A DNA stretch of 64,000 bases from Candidatus Fonsibacter ubiquis (GTDB lineage Bacteria > Pseudomonadota > Alphaproteobacteria > Pelagibacterales > Pelagibacteraceae): assembly GCF_002688585.1 (NCBI RefSeq), contig NZ_CP024034.1:301501-365500 (forward strand), in the 5' to 3' direction. A model generated the notes under the pieces. The model did no database searches, was not told the origin of the DNA, and was given only the letters and a program-made list of their open reading frames with translations. Positions 45,787-53,840 of this stretch are shown in pieces. Position numbers and translations under genes: made by a program. The stretch's first letter is position 1. Every line of letters starts with the position of its first letter.

Positions 45787-47237
45787 ATTTTCTGGTCGTA
45801 TTCGCCAATTTTTCCAGTTTTTTGAAGCAAATTATCAATAAAATCAAATATTTTTTTCTTACGTTCATTAGATGTTGGGCTTTCAGTTACCACAACTAAT
45901 GAAGGTTTATTAGATGATGCTCTTATTAATCCCCATGATCCATCATCCAATGAAAAACGAACCCCATTAACTGTTAATATATCTGTAATAGCTTGATTAT
46001 CTATTTTAGTATTTTTAATTTTTAATAACTCTACTTGTTTAATTAAATCTTCAACTACTAAATATTTTTCCTCATCTTTACAAAATGGCGCCATAGTTGG
46101 AGTTTGATAAGTCTTGGGTAGATCATTAATTATTTCATTCATTTTTTTATTTTGATCATTTAGTAAATGGCAGACCTGAAGGGCAGAATTTATTCCATCA
46201 TCATAACCATACCCTAAAGGGTTATTGAAAAAAAAGTGACCACTTTTCTCAAATCCAGCAAGCGCTTTAGTTTGATTTACTTTTCTTTTAATATGAGAAT
46301 GTCCTGTTTTCCAATATATAGTTTCACAGTTATTTTCTTTTAAAATTTTATCTTTTGCAAATAAGCCAGTTGATTTAACATCTACAATAAACTTTGATCC
46401 TTTATATTTTGGAGCAAGGTTTCGAGCTATTAAAAGTCCGATTTTATCTGAAAAAATTTCTTCTCCCTTATTATCAATTACTCCAACTCTATCTCCATCT
46501 CCATCAAATCCAAAACCAACGTCTGCATTATTTTCTCTTACAGCTTTTGCGATAGCATGTAACATTTCTAAGTCTTCAGGATTGGGGTTATATTTAGGAA
46601 AAGTAAAATCTAAATTACAATCTAGTTCTACAACCTCACAACCAATTCCCTTTAGGATTTGAGGCGCAAATACTCCAGCAGTTCCATTTCCGCATGCAAC
46701 AACAGCTTTAATTTTTTTTTTTATTTTATTTTTTGATATTAAATTATTGATATATATCTCTTTAAATCCTTTAATTTCTTTATAAGAACCTTTGTCAAAG
46801 TTAAATTTTTGATTAAGAACAATATCTTTTAGTTCGTTCATTTCTTCAGGAGCATGAGTTAATCCTTTTTCGATTCCCATTTTAACTCCAGTCCAGCCAT
46901 TTTCATTATGACTAGCTGTAACCATGGCTACTGCATCGGCATTTAATTCAAATTGAGCAAAATATACCATTGGAGAGAGTGATAGACCCACATCCTCAAC
47001 TTTGCATCCAGCTTCTATTAGTCCATTTGTTAGTGATCTTTTTATTTCTTCACTGTAAGACCTATAATCATGTCCAACAATTACTCTTGGATTTTTTTTA
47101 GTTCTATTTGTGATTTGTGTTCCAAGGCCTATTCCTAAACTTTTAATGCCTTCTAAGTTTATGTCCTTTGGATACAACCATCTCGCGTCGTATTCTCTAA
47201 AACCGTTTTTATTTATGTTAATATTTTTAAAATTCAT
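45783..47237 (-). CDS. Phosphomannomutase/phosphoglucomutase
   Basis: Alpha-D-phosphohexomutase of 484 residues. The phosphoserine is Ser109 in VTASHNENGWTG; the magnesium loop is DGDGDR (245-250); the C-terminal FEKSGHFFFN and LVVVTESP motifs complete the four domains. It interconverts hexose 1- and 6-phosphates for glycan precursors. AlgC-type dual specificity is likely given length. Confidence 0.92.
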   Translation of the reverse strand: MNFKNININKNGFREYDARWLYPKDINLEGIKSLGIGLGTQITNRTKKNPRVIVGHDYRSYSEEIKRSLTNGLIEAGCKVEDVGLSLSPMVYFAQFELNADAVAMVTASHNENGWTGVKMGIEKGLTHAPEEMNELKDIVLNQKFNFDKGSYKEIKGFKEIYINNLISKNKIKKKIKAVVACGNGTAGVFAPQILKGIGCEVVELDCNLDFTFPKYNPNPEDLEMLHAIAKAVRENNADVGFGFDGDGDRVGVIDNKGEEIFSDKIGLLIARNLAPKYKGSKFIVDVKSTGLFAKDKILKENNCETIYWKTGHSHIKRKVNQTKALAGFEKSGHFFFNNPLGYGYDDGINSALQVCHLLNDQNKKMNEIINDLPKTYQTPTMAPFCKDEEKYLVVEDLIKQVELLKIKNTKIDNQAITDILTVNGVRFSLDDGSWGLIRASSNKPSLVVVTESPTSNERKKKIFDFIDNLLQKTGKIGEYDQKI

Positions 47238-47290
47238 TAAAAAAATTAAATGTTATTTTTTAATGGTTTATCAAAATTAAATTTTTTTAT

Positions 47291-47382
47291 TTGACTTTTT
47301 TGCTATGTTCTATTAATGTTCTATTGTAGTATACTTATTAATAGTATATTCATGATTTTGTAACACAACATGTAGTTGTTTT
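47291..47382 (+). promoter_or_regulatory. Putative promoter and operator region for nrdAB
   Basis: The 174-base gap before nrdA holds a possible -35 TTGACT (47291), a tandem direct repeat ATGTTCTATT at 47305-47314 and 47316-47325 (11-base period), and an inverted repeat ACAAC-ATGTA-GTTGT (47365-47379) that extends imperfectly. The last resembles an operator for a nrd regulator but does not match the NrdR box symmetry well. No clear -10 is certain. Confidence 0.4.
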
Positions 47383-47411
47383 ACCATAAAAATCTAATAA
47401 AATATAGAGTT

Positions 47412-49352
47412 ATGCAAGATAATTTGGCTTTAGCCATCAAGAATCTCGTTTTGGATAAAGGAATCGATATTCCAACATCAGCTCCAAAATCTAATGTTCA
47501 GGAACTAAAAAAACCAGATCTTTTTTCTCTAACTAAAGAAACAGAATTATTTCAAAACGAAAAAGGGATTACAATTAAAATTGATCGATCCAAAGACTCA
47601 AAATTAACAAATTTTGGAAGAGCAACATTAGACGACAGATATTTAGCTGACGGAGAATCTTACCAGGATTTATTTGCTCGTGTTGCAGCCAATTATGCTG
47701 ATAACAATTTACACGCACAAAGAATTTATAATTACATAAGCAACCTTTGGTTCATGCCAGCAACACCTGTTTTGTCAAACGCAGGAACAGATAGAGGTTT
47801 GCCAATATCTTGTTTTTTAAATGAAGCCACAGATAGTCTAGATGGTATTTTAGATCTTTGGTCTGAAAACGTTTGGCTTGCAGCAAGAGGTGGTGGAATT
47901 GGAAGCTACTGGGGTAATTTAAGATCAATTGGAGAAAAAATAGGCAGAGTTGGAAAAACTTCTGGAATTATTCCATTCATCAAAGTTATGGACTCATTAA
48001 CTTTAGCAATCAGTCAAGGATCATTAAGAAGGGGATCGGCTGCATGTTATTTACAAATTGATCACCCTGAAATTGAAGAGTTTATAGAAATGAGAAGACC
48101 AACAGGAGGAGATCCAAATAGAAAAGCTCTAAATTTACATCACGGAGTTTTAGTTACAGATGCTTTCATGAGAGCGGTCGAGCTTGATGAGCAATGGGCA
48201 TTAAAAAGTCCTTATGATGGTGTAGTTCAAGCAACCATCTCAGCAAGAAATTTATGGATTAGACTGTTAACAGCAAGAGTTGAGACGGGTGAGCCTTATA
48301 TTATTTTTATAGACACAGTAAACAGAATGATACCACAGCATCATAAGCTAGCAGGTTTAACAGTTAAAACTTCAAATCTTTGTTCAGAAATTACTTTGCC
48401 AACAGGAATCGACAAAAATGGCAAAGATAGAACAGCTGTTTGTTGTTTGTCATCGTTAAATTTAGAAACATATGATGAATGGAAAGATGATAAAAATTTC
48501 TTAGAGGATGTGATGAGATTTTTAGATAATATTTTAAGTGAATTCATTGAAAAAGCTCCAGATTCTTTCAAAGATGCAAAATATTCAGCACATCGTGAAA
48601 GAAGTGTTGGACTTGGAGTAATGGGATTTCATTCTTTTTTACAAAAAAATATGATCCCTTTTGAATCTGTTATGGCTAAAGTTTGGAATACGAAAATTTT
48701 TAAATATATCGATCAAGAAGTTAACAAAGCTTCAAAAAAATTAGCAGAAGAAAGAGGTGCATGTCCTGATGCTGCAGAATATGGAATTATGGAAAGATTT
48801 TCGAATAAAACAGCAATAGCTCCAACCGCTTCTATTTCTATTATTTGTGGTGGGTCTTCTCCAGGAATTGAGCCGATAGCCGCAAATAGCTACACTCATA
48901 AGACATTATCAGGTTCATTTAATGTCAGAAATAAATTTTTAGAAGAGCTTTTAGAAAAATATGGAAAAAATAATAGTGATGTTTGGTCTTCTATCACAAC
49001 AAATCAAGGATCTATTCAGCATTTAAATTTTTTAACACAGGAAGAAAAAGATGTTTTTAAAACTGCATTCGAGCTTGATCAAAGATGGTTGATTGATCTT
49101 TCAGCAGATAGAACTCCTTATATATCCCAAGCACAATCTTTGAATGTATTTATTCCAGCAGATGTTCACAAAAGAGATCTTCATCAAATTCACTTTCAAG
49201 CATGGAAAAAAGGACTTAAGAGTCTTTACTACTGTAGGTCGAAATCTATACAGAGAGCAGAAGTTGTGAGTAAAAGTTTTGTTGAAAGTTCAGCAGAAAA
49301 AAAAGAAACTAACCAAACAACTAATTATGAGGAATGTTTATCATGTCAGTAG
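47412..49352 (+). CDS. nrdA: Ribonucleoside-diphosphate reductase alpha subunit
   Basis: Catalytic subunit reducing ribonucleotides. Start at ATG 47412 (646 residues); the TTG at 47376 adds no family sequence. Active-site residues are visible: Cys134 in LPISCFLN, Asn322-Cys324-Glu326 in TSNLCSEITLP, and the paired cysteines in VCCLSSLNLET. The C-terminal redox pair is CLSCQ at the extreme end. It is about 115 residues shorter than E. coli NrdA, and I see no N-terminal ATP-cone, so dATP overall-activity control may be missing. nrdB overlaps its end by ten bases. Confidence 0.95.
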   Translation: MQDNLALAIKNLVLDKGIDIPTSAPKSNVQELKKPDLFSLTKETELFQNEKGITIKIDRSKDSKLTNFGRATLDDRYLADGESYQDLFARVAANYADNNLHAQRIYNYISNLWFMPATPVLSNAGTDRGLPISCFLNEATDSLDGILDLWSENVWLAARGGGIGSYWGNLRSIGEKIGRVGKTSGIIPFIKVMDSLTLAISQGSLRRGSAACYLQIDHPEIEEFIEMRRPTGGDPNRKALNLHHGVLVTDAFMRAVELDEQWALKSPYDGVVQATISARNLWIRLLTARVETGEPYIIFIDTVNRMIPQHHKLAGLTVKTSNLCSEITLPTGIDKNGKDRTAVCCLSSLNLETYDEWKDDKNFLEDVMRFLDNILSEFIEKAPDSFKDAKYSAHRERSVGLGVMGFHSFLQKNMIPFESVMAKVWNTKIFKYIDQEVNKASKKLAEERGACPDAAEYGIMERFSNKTAIAPTASISIICGGSSPGIEPIAANSYTHKTLSGSFNVRNKFLEELLEKYGKNNSDVWSSITTNQGSIQHLNFLTQEEKDVFKTAFELDQRWLIDLSADRTPYISQAQSLNVFIPADVHKRDLHQIHFQAWKKGLKSLYYCRSKSIQRAEVVSKSFVESSAEKKETNQTTNYEECLSCQ

Positions 49353-50371
49353 CAGCAATTAAAGTACCAGAAAAAATTATCGATAAGAATTATTGTGACA
49401 CACAAGGTTTGTTAAAAGACAATCCTGTATATAAACCTTTTCGTTATCCATGGTGCTACGATGCATGGTTAACTCAACAAAGAATTCATTGGTTACCTGA
49501 AGAAGTTCCTTTATCTGAAGATATTAGAGATTGGCAAAAAAAATTAACGCAGAGTGAAAAAAATTTATTAACACAAATCTTTAGATTTTTTACTCAAGCA
49601 GATGTTGAGGTTAATAATTGTTATTTAAGACATTACACTAGTGTTTTTAAACCTACCGAAGTTTTAATGATGATGACAGCTTTTTCATCAATGGAAACTG
49701 TTCATATTGCTGCTTACTCTCATTTGTTAGACACAATTGGAATGCCAGATTCAGAGTATTCCGCATTTCTAAAATATAAAGAAATGAAAGATAAGTATGA
49801 CTACATGCAAAACTTTAACACAAGCAACAAACGTGAGATTGCTAAAACAGTAGCAGTATTTAGTGCATTTACAGAAGGACTACAATTGTTTGCAAGTTTT
49901 GCAATTTTATTAAATTTTCCAAGATTCAATAAAATGAAAGGTATGGGTCAAATAGTTACTTGGTCTGTAAGAGATGAAACTCTTCATTGTAATTCAATGA
50001 TTAAAATTTTTAACACTTTTTGTGATGAAAATCCTGGATTATTAGATGAGAGTTTAAAAAAAGAAATTTATGATGCCTGCAGAACAATCGTTCACCACGA
50101 GGATGCTTTTATTGATTTAGCATTTGAAATGGGAAATATCGAAGGCTTAACTGCTGAACAAGTAAAAACTTATATCAGATGGATTGCAAATCGTAGATTA
50201 TCTCAACTTCGTTTAAAGGAGATTTATGAAGTTAAAGAAAACCCATTAACCTGGTTAGATGACATGTTAAATGGTGTTGAACACATGAACTTTTTTGAGG
50301 GTAGAGCAACAGAATATTCTAAAGCATCTACAAAGGGTTCCTGGGTTGAGGCCTTTGAGTTTACAAAATAA
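49343..50371 (+). CDS. nrdB: Ribonucleoside-diphosphate reductase beta subunit
   Basis: Radical-generating subunit. I choose ATG 49343 because GAGGA lies at a proper distance before it; ATG 49334 is too close. The 342-residue protein has diiron ligands Asp87 (TQADVEVN), Glu118 and His121 (SMETVHIAAY) and Tyr125 in the place of the E. coli radical tyrosine, then the second pair in FTEGLQLF and RDETLHCN. This fits the tyrosyl-radical class Ia-like type. Confidence 0.95.
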   Translation: MSVAAIKVPEKIIDKNYCDTQGLLKDNPVYKPFRYPWCYDAWLTQQRIHWLPEEVPLSEDIRDWQKKLTQSEKNLLTQIFRFFTQADVEVNNCYLRHYTSVFKPTEVLMMMTAFSSMETVHIAAYSHLLDTIGMPDSEYSAFLKYKEMKDKYDYMQNFNTSNKREIAKTVAVFSAFTEGLQLFASFAILLNFPRFNKMKGMGQIVTWSVRDETLHCNSMIKIFNTFCDENPGLLDESLKKEIYDACRTIVHHEDAFIDLAFEMGNIEGLTAEQVKTYIRWIANRRLSQLRLKEIYEVKENPLTWLDDMLNGVEHMNFFEGRATEYSKASTKGSWVEAFEFTK

Positions 50372-50378
50372 TTCAGAG

Positions 50379-51506
50379 TTATCTTTTATCTATTGATTGG
50401 ACTTTTCGATGAGCCGACCCTGTATATTTTGAAAGGGGTCTAATTAGTTTATTGTCTTTTAATTGTTCATTTATGTGTGCTGCCCAACCTGTAATTCTAG
50501 ACATTACAAAAATTGGCGTAAAAAAATCAATATCAAATCCCATTAAATAATAAGTAGGACCTGATGGAAAATCTAGATTTGGAAATATATTTTTTTCTTT
50601 AATCATTGTTTGTTCTAATATTTTAGAAATTTTTGGAAACTTATCGTTTTTATAAAATTCTGCAGTTTTATAATAATATTTAGTCATTGTAGGAACTCTA
50701 GAATCTCCTTTTTTATAAACACGATGACCAAATCCAATAATCAAATCCTTACTTTTAATTTTATTTAAAATATATTTTTCAGTATTTTCCGGTTCTTTAA
50801 TATCTAAAAACATTTCCATAACAGCCTCATTTGCCCCACCATGTAAAGGACCCTTTAAGGCACTAATTCCTGCAACGATTGCACTATGGATATCAGCAAG
50901 GGTACTTGTTACGACCCGCGATGCAAAAGTTGAAGCATTAAAACTATGTTCAGCGTATAAAATTAGAGAAACATCAAATGCTTTAACAACATCTTTGCTT
51001 GGAACCTTGCCAAAGCACATATGAAAAAAATTTTCACTAAAACTTAAATCTATTTTTGGATCTATAATATCCAATCCTTTTCTAGTTCTAAAATTTGCTG
51101 CAATTGCTGTTGGGGTTTTTGCAAAAATTTTTATAAATTTATTATAATTAGCTTCAATAGTATTTGTGGAGGTTTCGCTATCTTCCAAGCCTAAATGACT
51201 AACTGAAGTTCGTGTTGTATCCATAGGATGAGCTTTTTTTGGATAGTTTTGGATAACTTTTTTTAAATTTTCGCTAATCTTTCTATTGTTTCTCTCATCT
51301 TCTTGAAATTTACTTAATTGAGATTTATTCGGAAGTTCGCCTTTTAACAATAAGTAAGCAACTTCTTCAAATGCACACACATCTGCAAGATCTTGAACTG
51401 CATAGCCTCTATAGGTTAAAGAATTGATATCCGGCATTACTTCTGAGACTTTAGTTTCATCAGCAATAACGCCGACTAGTCCTTTCTTAATCTCAATTTC
51501 AGCCAT
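50379..51506 (-). CDS. prpC: 2-methylcitrate synthase
   Basis: Citrate-synthase-fold enzyme of 375 residues that condenses propionyl-CoA with oxaloacetate. Active-site segments are AEHSFNASTFASRV, GPLHGGANEAVMEM, GFGHRVYKKGDSR and LDFPSGPTYYLMG. Length and the neighbouring prpB favour PrpC over GltA. It is downstream of prpB on the minus strand. The dehydratase prpD is not in this window. Confidence 0.93.
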   Translation of the reverse strand: MAEIEIKKGLVGVIADETKVSEVMPDINSLTYRGYAVQDLADVCAFEEVAYLLLKGELPNKSQLSKFQEDERNNRKISENLKKVIQNYPKKAHPMDTTRTSVSHLGLEDSETSTNTIEANYNKFIKIFAKTPTAIAANFRTRKGLDIIDPKIDLSFSENFFHMCFGKVPSKDVVKAFDVSLILYAEHSFNASTFASRVVTSTLADIHSAIVAGISALKGPLHGGANEAVMEMFLDIKEPENTEKYILNKIKSKDLIIGFGHRVYKKGDSRVPTMTKYYYKTAEFYKNDKFPKISKILEQTMIKEKNIFPNLDFPSGPTYYLMGFDIDFFTPIFVMSRITGWAAHINEQLKDNKLIRPLSKYTGSAHRKVQSIDKR

Positions 51507-51508
51507 GA

Positions 51509-52414
51509 TTATTCATGTCCTTTTTTGGAAAATTTAAATATAGAGCTGTCAAATTCACTATATTTTTCATAATCAACTAGTTCGTATAATCTCTTTCTGG
51601 TTTGCATTTTATCAATTACATTATTTTGGTGGCCATCTTTAAATATTTGTCTTAAACCATCCTCAACATTTTTTAGCGCCAATCTTTGTGTTGTTACTGG
51701 ATAAATGACTAAATTATATCCAAGGTTATTAAGTTCTTTGACAGAAAGTAATTTGGACTTTCCAAATTCAGTCATATTAGCAAGCAAATAAGCTTTTGTG
51801 GCTTTTCTAATTTTTTCAAATTCTTTTTCATCTCTTAAAGCTTCAGGAAAAATCATATCTGCCCCAGCATCTACGTAAGCTTTTATCCTTGAGATTGTTT
51901 TATCTAAGCCCTCAACAGCATTGGCATCTGTTCTTGCTATAATTAAAAAATTTTTATCTTTTCTAGCTTTTGTTGCAGATTTAATTTTTTTCACCATTTC
52001 ACTTACGCTAACAACATCTTTATTATCTAAGTGTCCGCATCTTTTTGGATTAATTTGATCTTCAATGTGGCAACCTGAAATTCCATAATTTTCAAATGTT
52101 TCAATTGTACGTGCGCAGTTCATAGGTTCTCCAAACCCAGTATCAGCATCTACAATTGAAGGTAAATTAGTAACCCTTGCAATTTGTTCAGCTCTATAAG
52201 AAACCTCTGTCAAAGTTGTCAGTCCGATATCAGGCAGCCCTAAATCATTGGCCATCACTGCTCCTGATATATAAATCCCGTCATAACCAATCTCTTCAAT
52301 TAATTTTGCAACTAAGGGATTATATGCTCCAGGAAAGCGAATAAGTTTTCCTGTTTTTAATTTTTTTTGTAAGTCTAATCTTTTTTCCAAAGGTGTTTTT
52401 TTAACAAAATACAT
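51509..52414 (-). CDS. prpB: 2-methylisocitrate lyase
   Basis: Cleaves 2-methylisocitrate into pyruvate and succinate. The 301-residue protein has the metal motif VDADTGFGEP (88-97) and the catalytic KRCGH loop (124-128, Cys126). Readable GISGCHIEDQ and RTDANAVEGLD fit the ICL/PEPM family. It is two bases upstream of prpC and two bases downstream of gph on the same strand. Confidence 0.93.
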   Translation of the reverse strand: MYFVKKTPLEKRLDLQKKLKTGKLIRFPGAYNPLVAKLIEEIGYDGIYISGAVMANDLGLPDIGLTTLTEVSYRAEQIARVTNLPSIVDADTGFGEPMNCARTIETFENYGISGCHIEDQINPKRCGHLDNKDVVSVSEMVKKIKSATKARKDKNFLIIARTDANAVEGLDKTISRIKAYVDAGADMIFPEALRDEKEFEKIRKATKAYLLANMTEFGKSKLLSVKELNNLGYNLVIYPVTTQRLALKNVEDGLRQIFKDGHQNNVIDKMQTRKRLYELVDYEKYSEFDSSIFKFSKKGHE

Positions 52415-52416
52415 AA

Positions 52417-53088
52417 TTAATTTAAAAATTTCATTTTAGATAATATTCCATTCATTTCAGTAAAGTCATTAATAAAATAATCATGATAAATACTTGTGTG
52501 ATCCTTTTCGGTATAACCGTCCTTTACAAGAATGAATTTCACCTTTGCTATTCTTGCTGTTTCAGCATCTGTTTCGCTATCTCCAACCATAATACTATCT
52601 TCTTTTTTTATATCTAAAATTTCTAATATATTTGTTAAATGTCTTGGATCCGGTTTTCTATATTCAAAGGTATCAACACCTGCAATATAATCAAAAAACT
52701 CAATAAGATTAATTTCTTTAAGAAGTTTTTTTGCTAAAGACTCCATTTTATTTGTACAAATTGCAAAATTAATTTTTTGTGATTTTCCCCAAACAAGAAA
52801 ATCATTAACTCCTTTGATAATTTGTGATTTTTTTGAGATATTCTCTCGATAATAATTAATAAAATCCTCAGTCATTTTTTTATGTATATTTTGATCGAAC
52901 ATTTTTTCTTCTTTTTTTAAAGAACTTAAAATCATATTAGCTGCACCTCTTCCAGCTAGACGACGAATATCTGTTAGCGGTTTTTGATCATAACCAAATT
53001 TTTTCATTACATAATTATGAGCATCCATTAAATCTGGCGCAGAATCTACAAGCGTTCCATCTAGATCAAACACTATTGCTTTGCTCAT
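52417..53088 (-). CDS. gph: Phosphoglycolate phosphatase (HAD family)
   Basis: A 223-residue HAD phosphatase. FDLDGTLVDSAPDLMDA gives nucleophile Asp8 and Asp10; ICTNKMESLAKKLL and MVGDSETDAETA are motifs II and IV. Gph clears 2-phosphoglycolate from DNA repair and side reactions, giving glycolate. It heads a gph-prpB-prpC transcript. Other HAD phosphatase substrates are possible. Confidence 0.88.
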   Translation of the reverse strand: MSKAIVFDLDGTLVDSAPDLMDAHNYVMKKFGYDQKPLTDIRRLAGRGAANMILSSLKKEEKMFDQNIHKKMTEDFINYYRENISKKSQIIKGVNDFLVWGKSQKINFAICTNKMESLAKKLLKEINLIEFFDYIAGVDTFEYRKPDPRHLTNILEILDIKKEDSIMVGDSETDAETARIAKVKFILVKDGYTEKDHTSIYHDYFINDFTEMNGILSKMKFLN

Positions 53089-53219
53089 AAATTAGTTGAA
53101 AAAAATTAGTAGTTAAAAGAAATAATTTGTGAGTTAAATTATTAAAATCATTACTATAGTAACATTGCTCAAATAGCAATAAATCATAAAGCTGAATTAA
53201 AGTTATTTATAATTTCATT

Positions 53220-53831
53220 ATGATTGAGTCTAAAAAATTATTACAAAATAAAATTAAAGAATTAGCAATTAAAAAGGGAGTTAAATTAATTTCTCCTGAA
53301 TCAATTTATTTATCTTCGGATACGAAATTTGGAAAAAATGTTTTAATAGAACCTTACGTTGTAATTGGCGAAGGTGTAAAAATTGGAAATAATGTAAAAA
53401 TTTTGAGTTTTTCTTATATAGAGAAAGCTAAAATTGGAGATAATGTAACCGTTGGACCGTTTGCAAGATTAAGACCAGATACAATTTTAGAAAATAATTC
53501 AAGAATTGGCAATTTTGTTGAAATTAAAAAATCTAAAATTGGAAAAAATTCTAAAGTTAACCATTTAAGCTATATTGGCGACTCAGTTTTAGGAAAAAAT
53601 GTTAATATTGGTGCAGGAACAATTACTTGCAATTATGATGGAAAAAATAAATATAAAACTAAAATTTTAGATAATGCTTTTATAGGATCTAACACATCTT
53701 TAGTTGCGCCGGTAAAGATTGGAAAGAATACTTTGATTGGTGCAGGTTCTACGATTACAAAAAATGTAAAAGATAATACGCTTGCCTTAAGCAGAACTTC
53801 TCAAAGAGAATTAAAAAAGAAAAAAAAATAG
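53220..53831 (+). CDS. Stand-alone glucosamine-1-phosphate N-acetyltransferase (GlmU C-terminal domain)
   Basis: A 203-residue left-handed beta-helix protein equal to the acetyltransferase half of Glm[11 protein letters not shown] (Arg84), [12 protein letters not shown] and [20 protein letters not shown] (His115, equal to E. coli His363) and [12 protein letters not shown] identify it. It begins in what would be the interdomain helix; the uridylyltransferase domain is absent and not encoded in the 130 bases upstream. It is nine bases before glmS, so both act in UDP-GlcNAc synthesis. Confidence 0.9.
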   Translation: MIESKKLLQNKIKELAIKKGVKLISPESIYLSSDTKFGKNVLIEPYVVIGEGVKIGNNVKILSFSYIEKAKIGDNVTVGPFARLRPDTILENNSRIGNFVEIKKSKIGKNSKVNHLSYIGDSVLGKNVNIGAGTITCNYDGKNKYKTKILDNAFIGSNTSLVAPVKIGKNTLIGAGSTITKNVKDNTLALSRTSQRELKKKKK

Positions 53832-53840
53832 AAAAAGTTT

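Noticed and set aside
47365-47379. NrdR box before nrdA
   Set aside because: The dyad has odd symmetry and poor match to the 16-base NrdR consensus; kept only as an unassigned dyad.
53832-53840. glmS ribozyme or riboswitch before glmS
   Set aside because: Only nine bases separate it from the preceding gene; there is no room for such an RNA.
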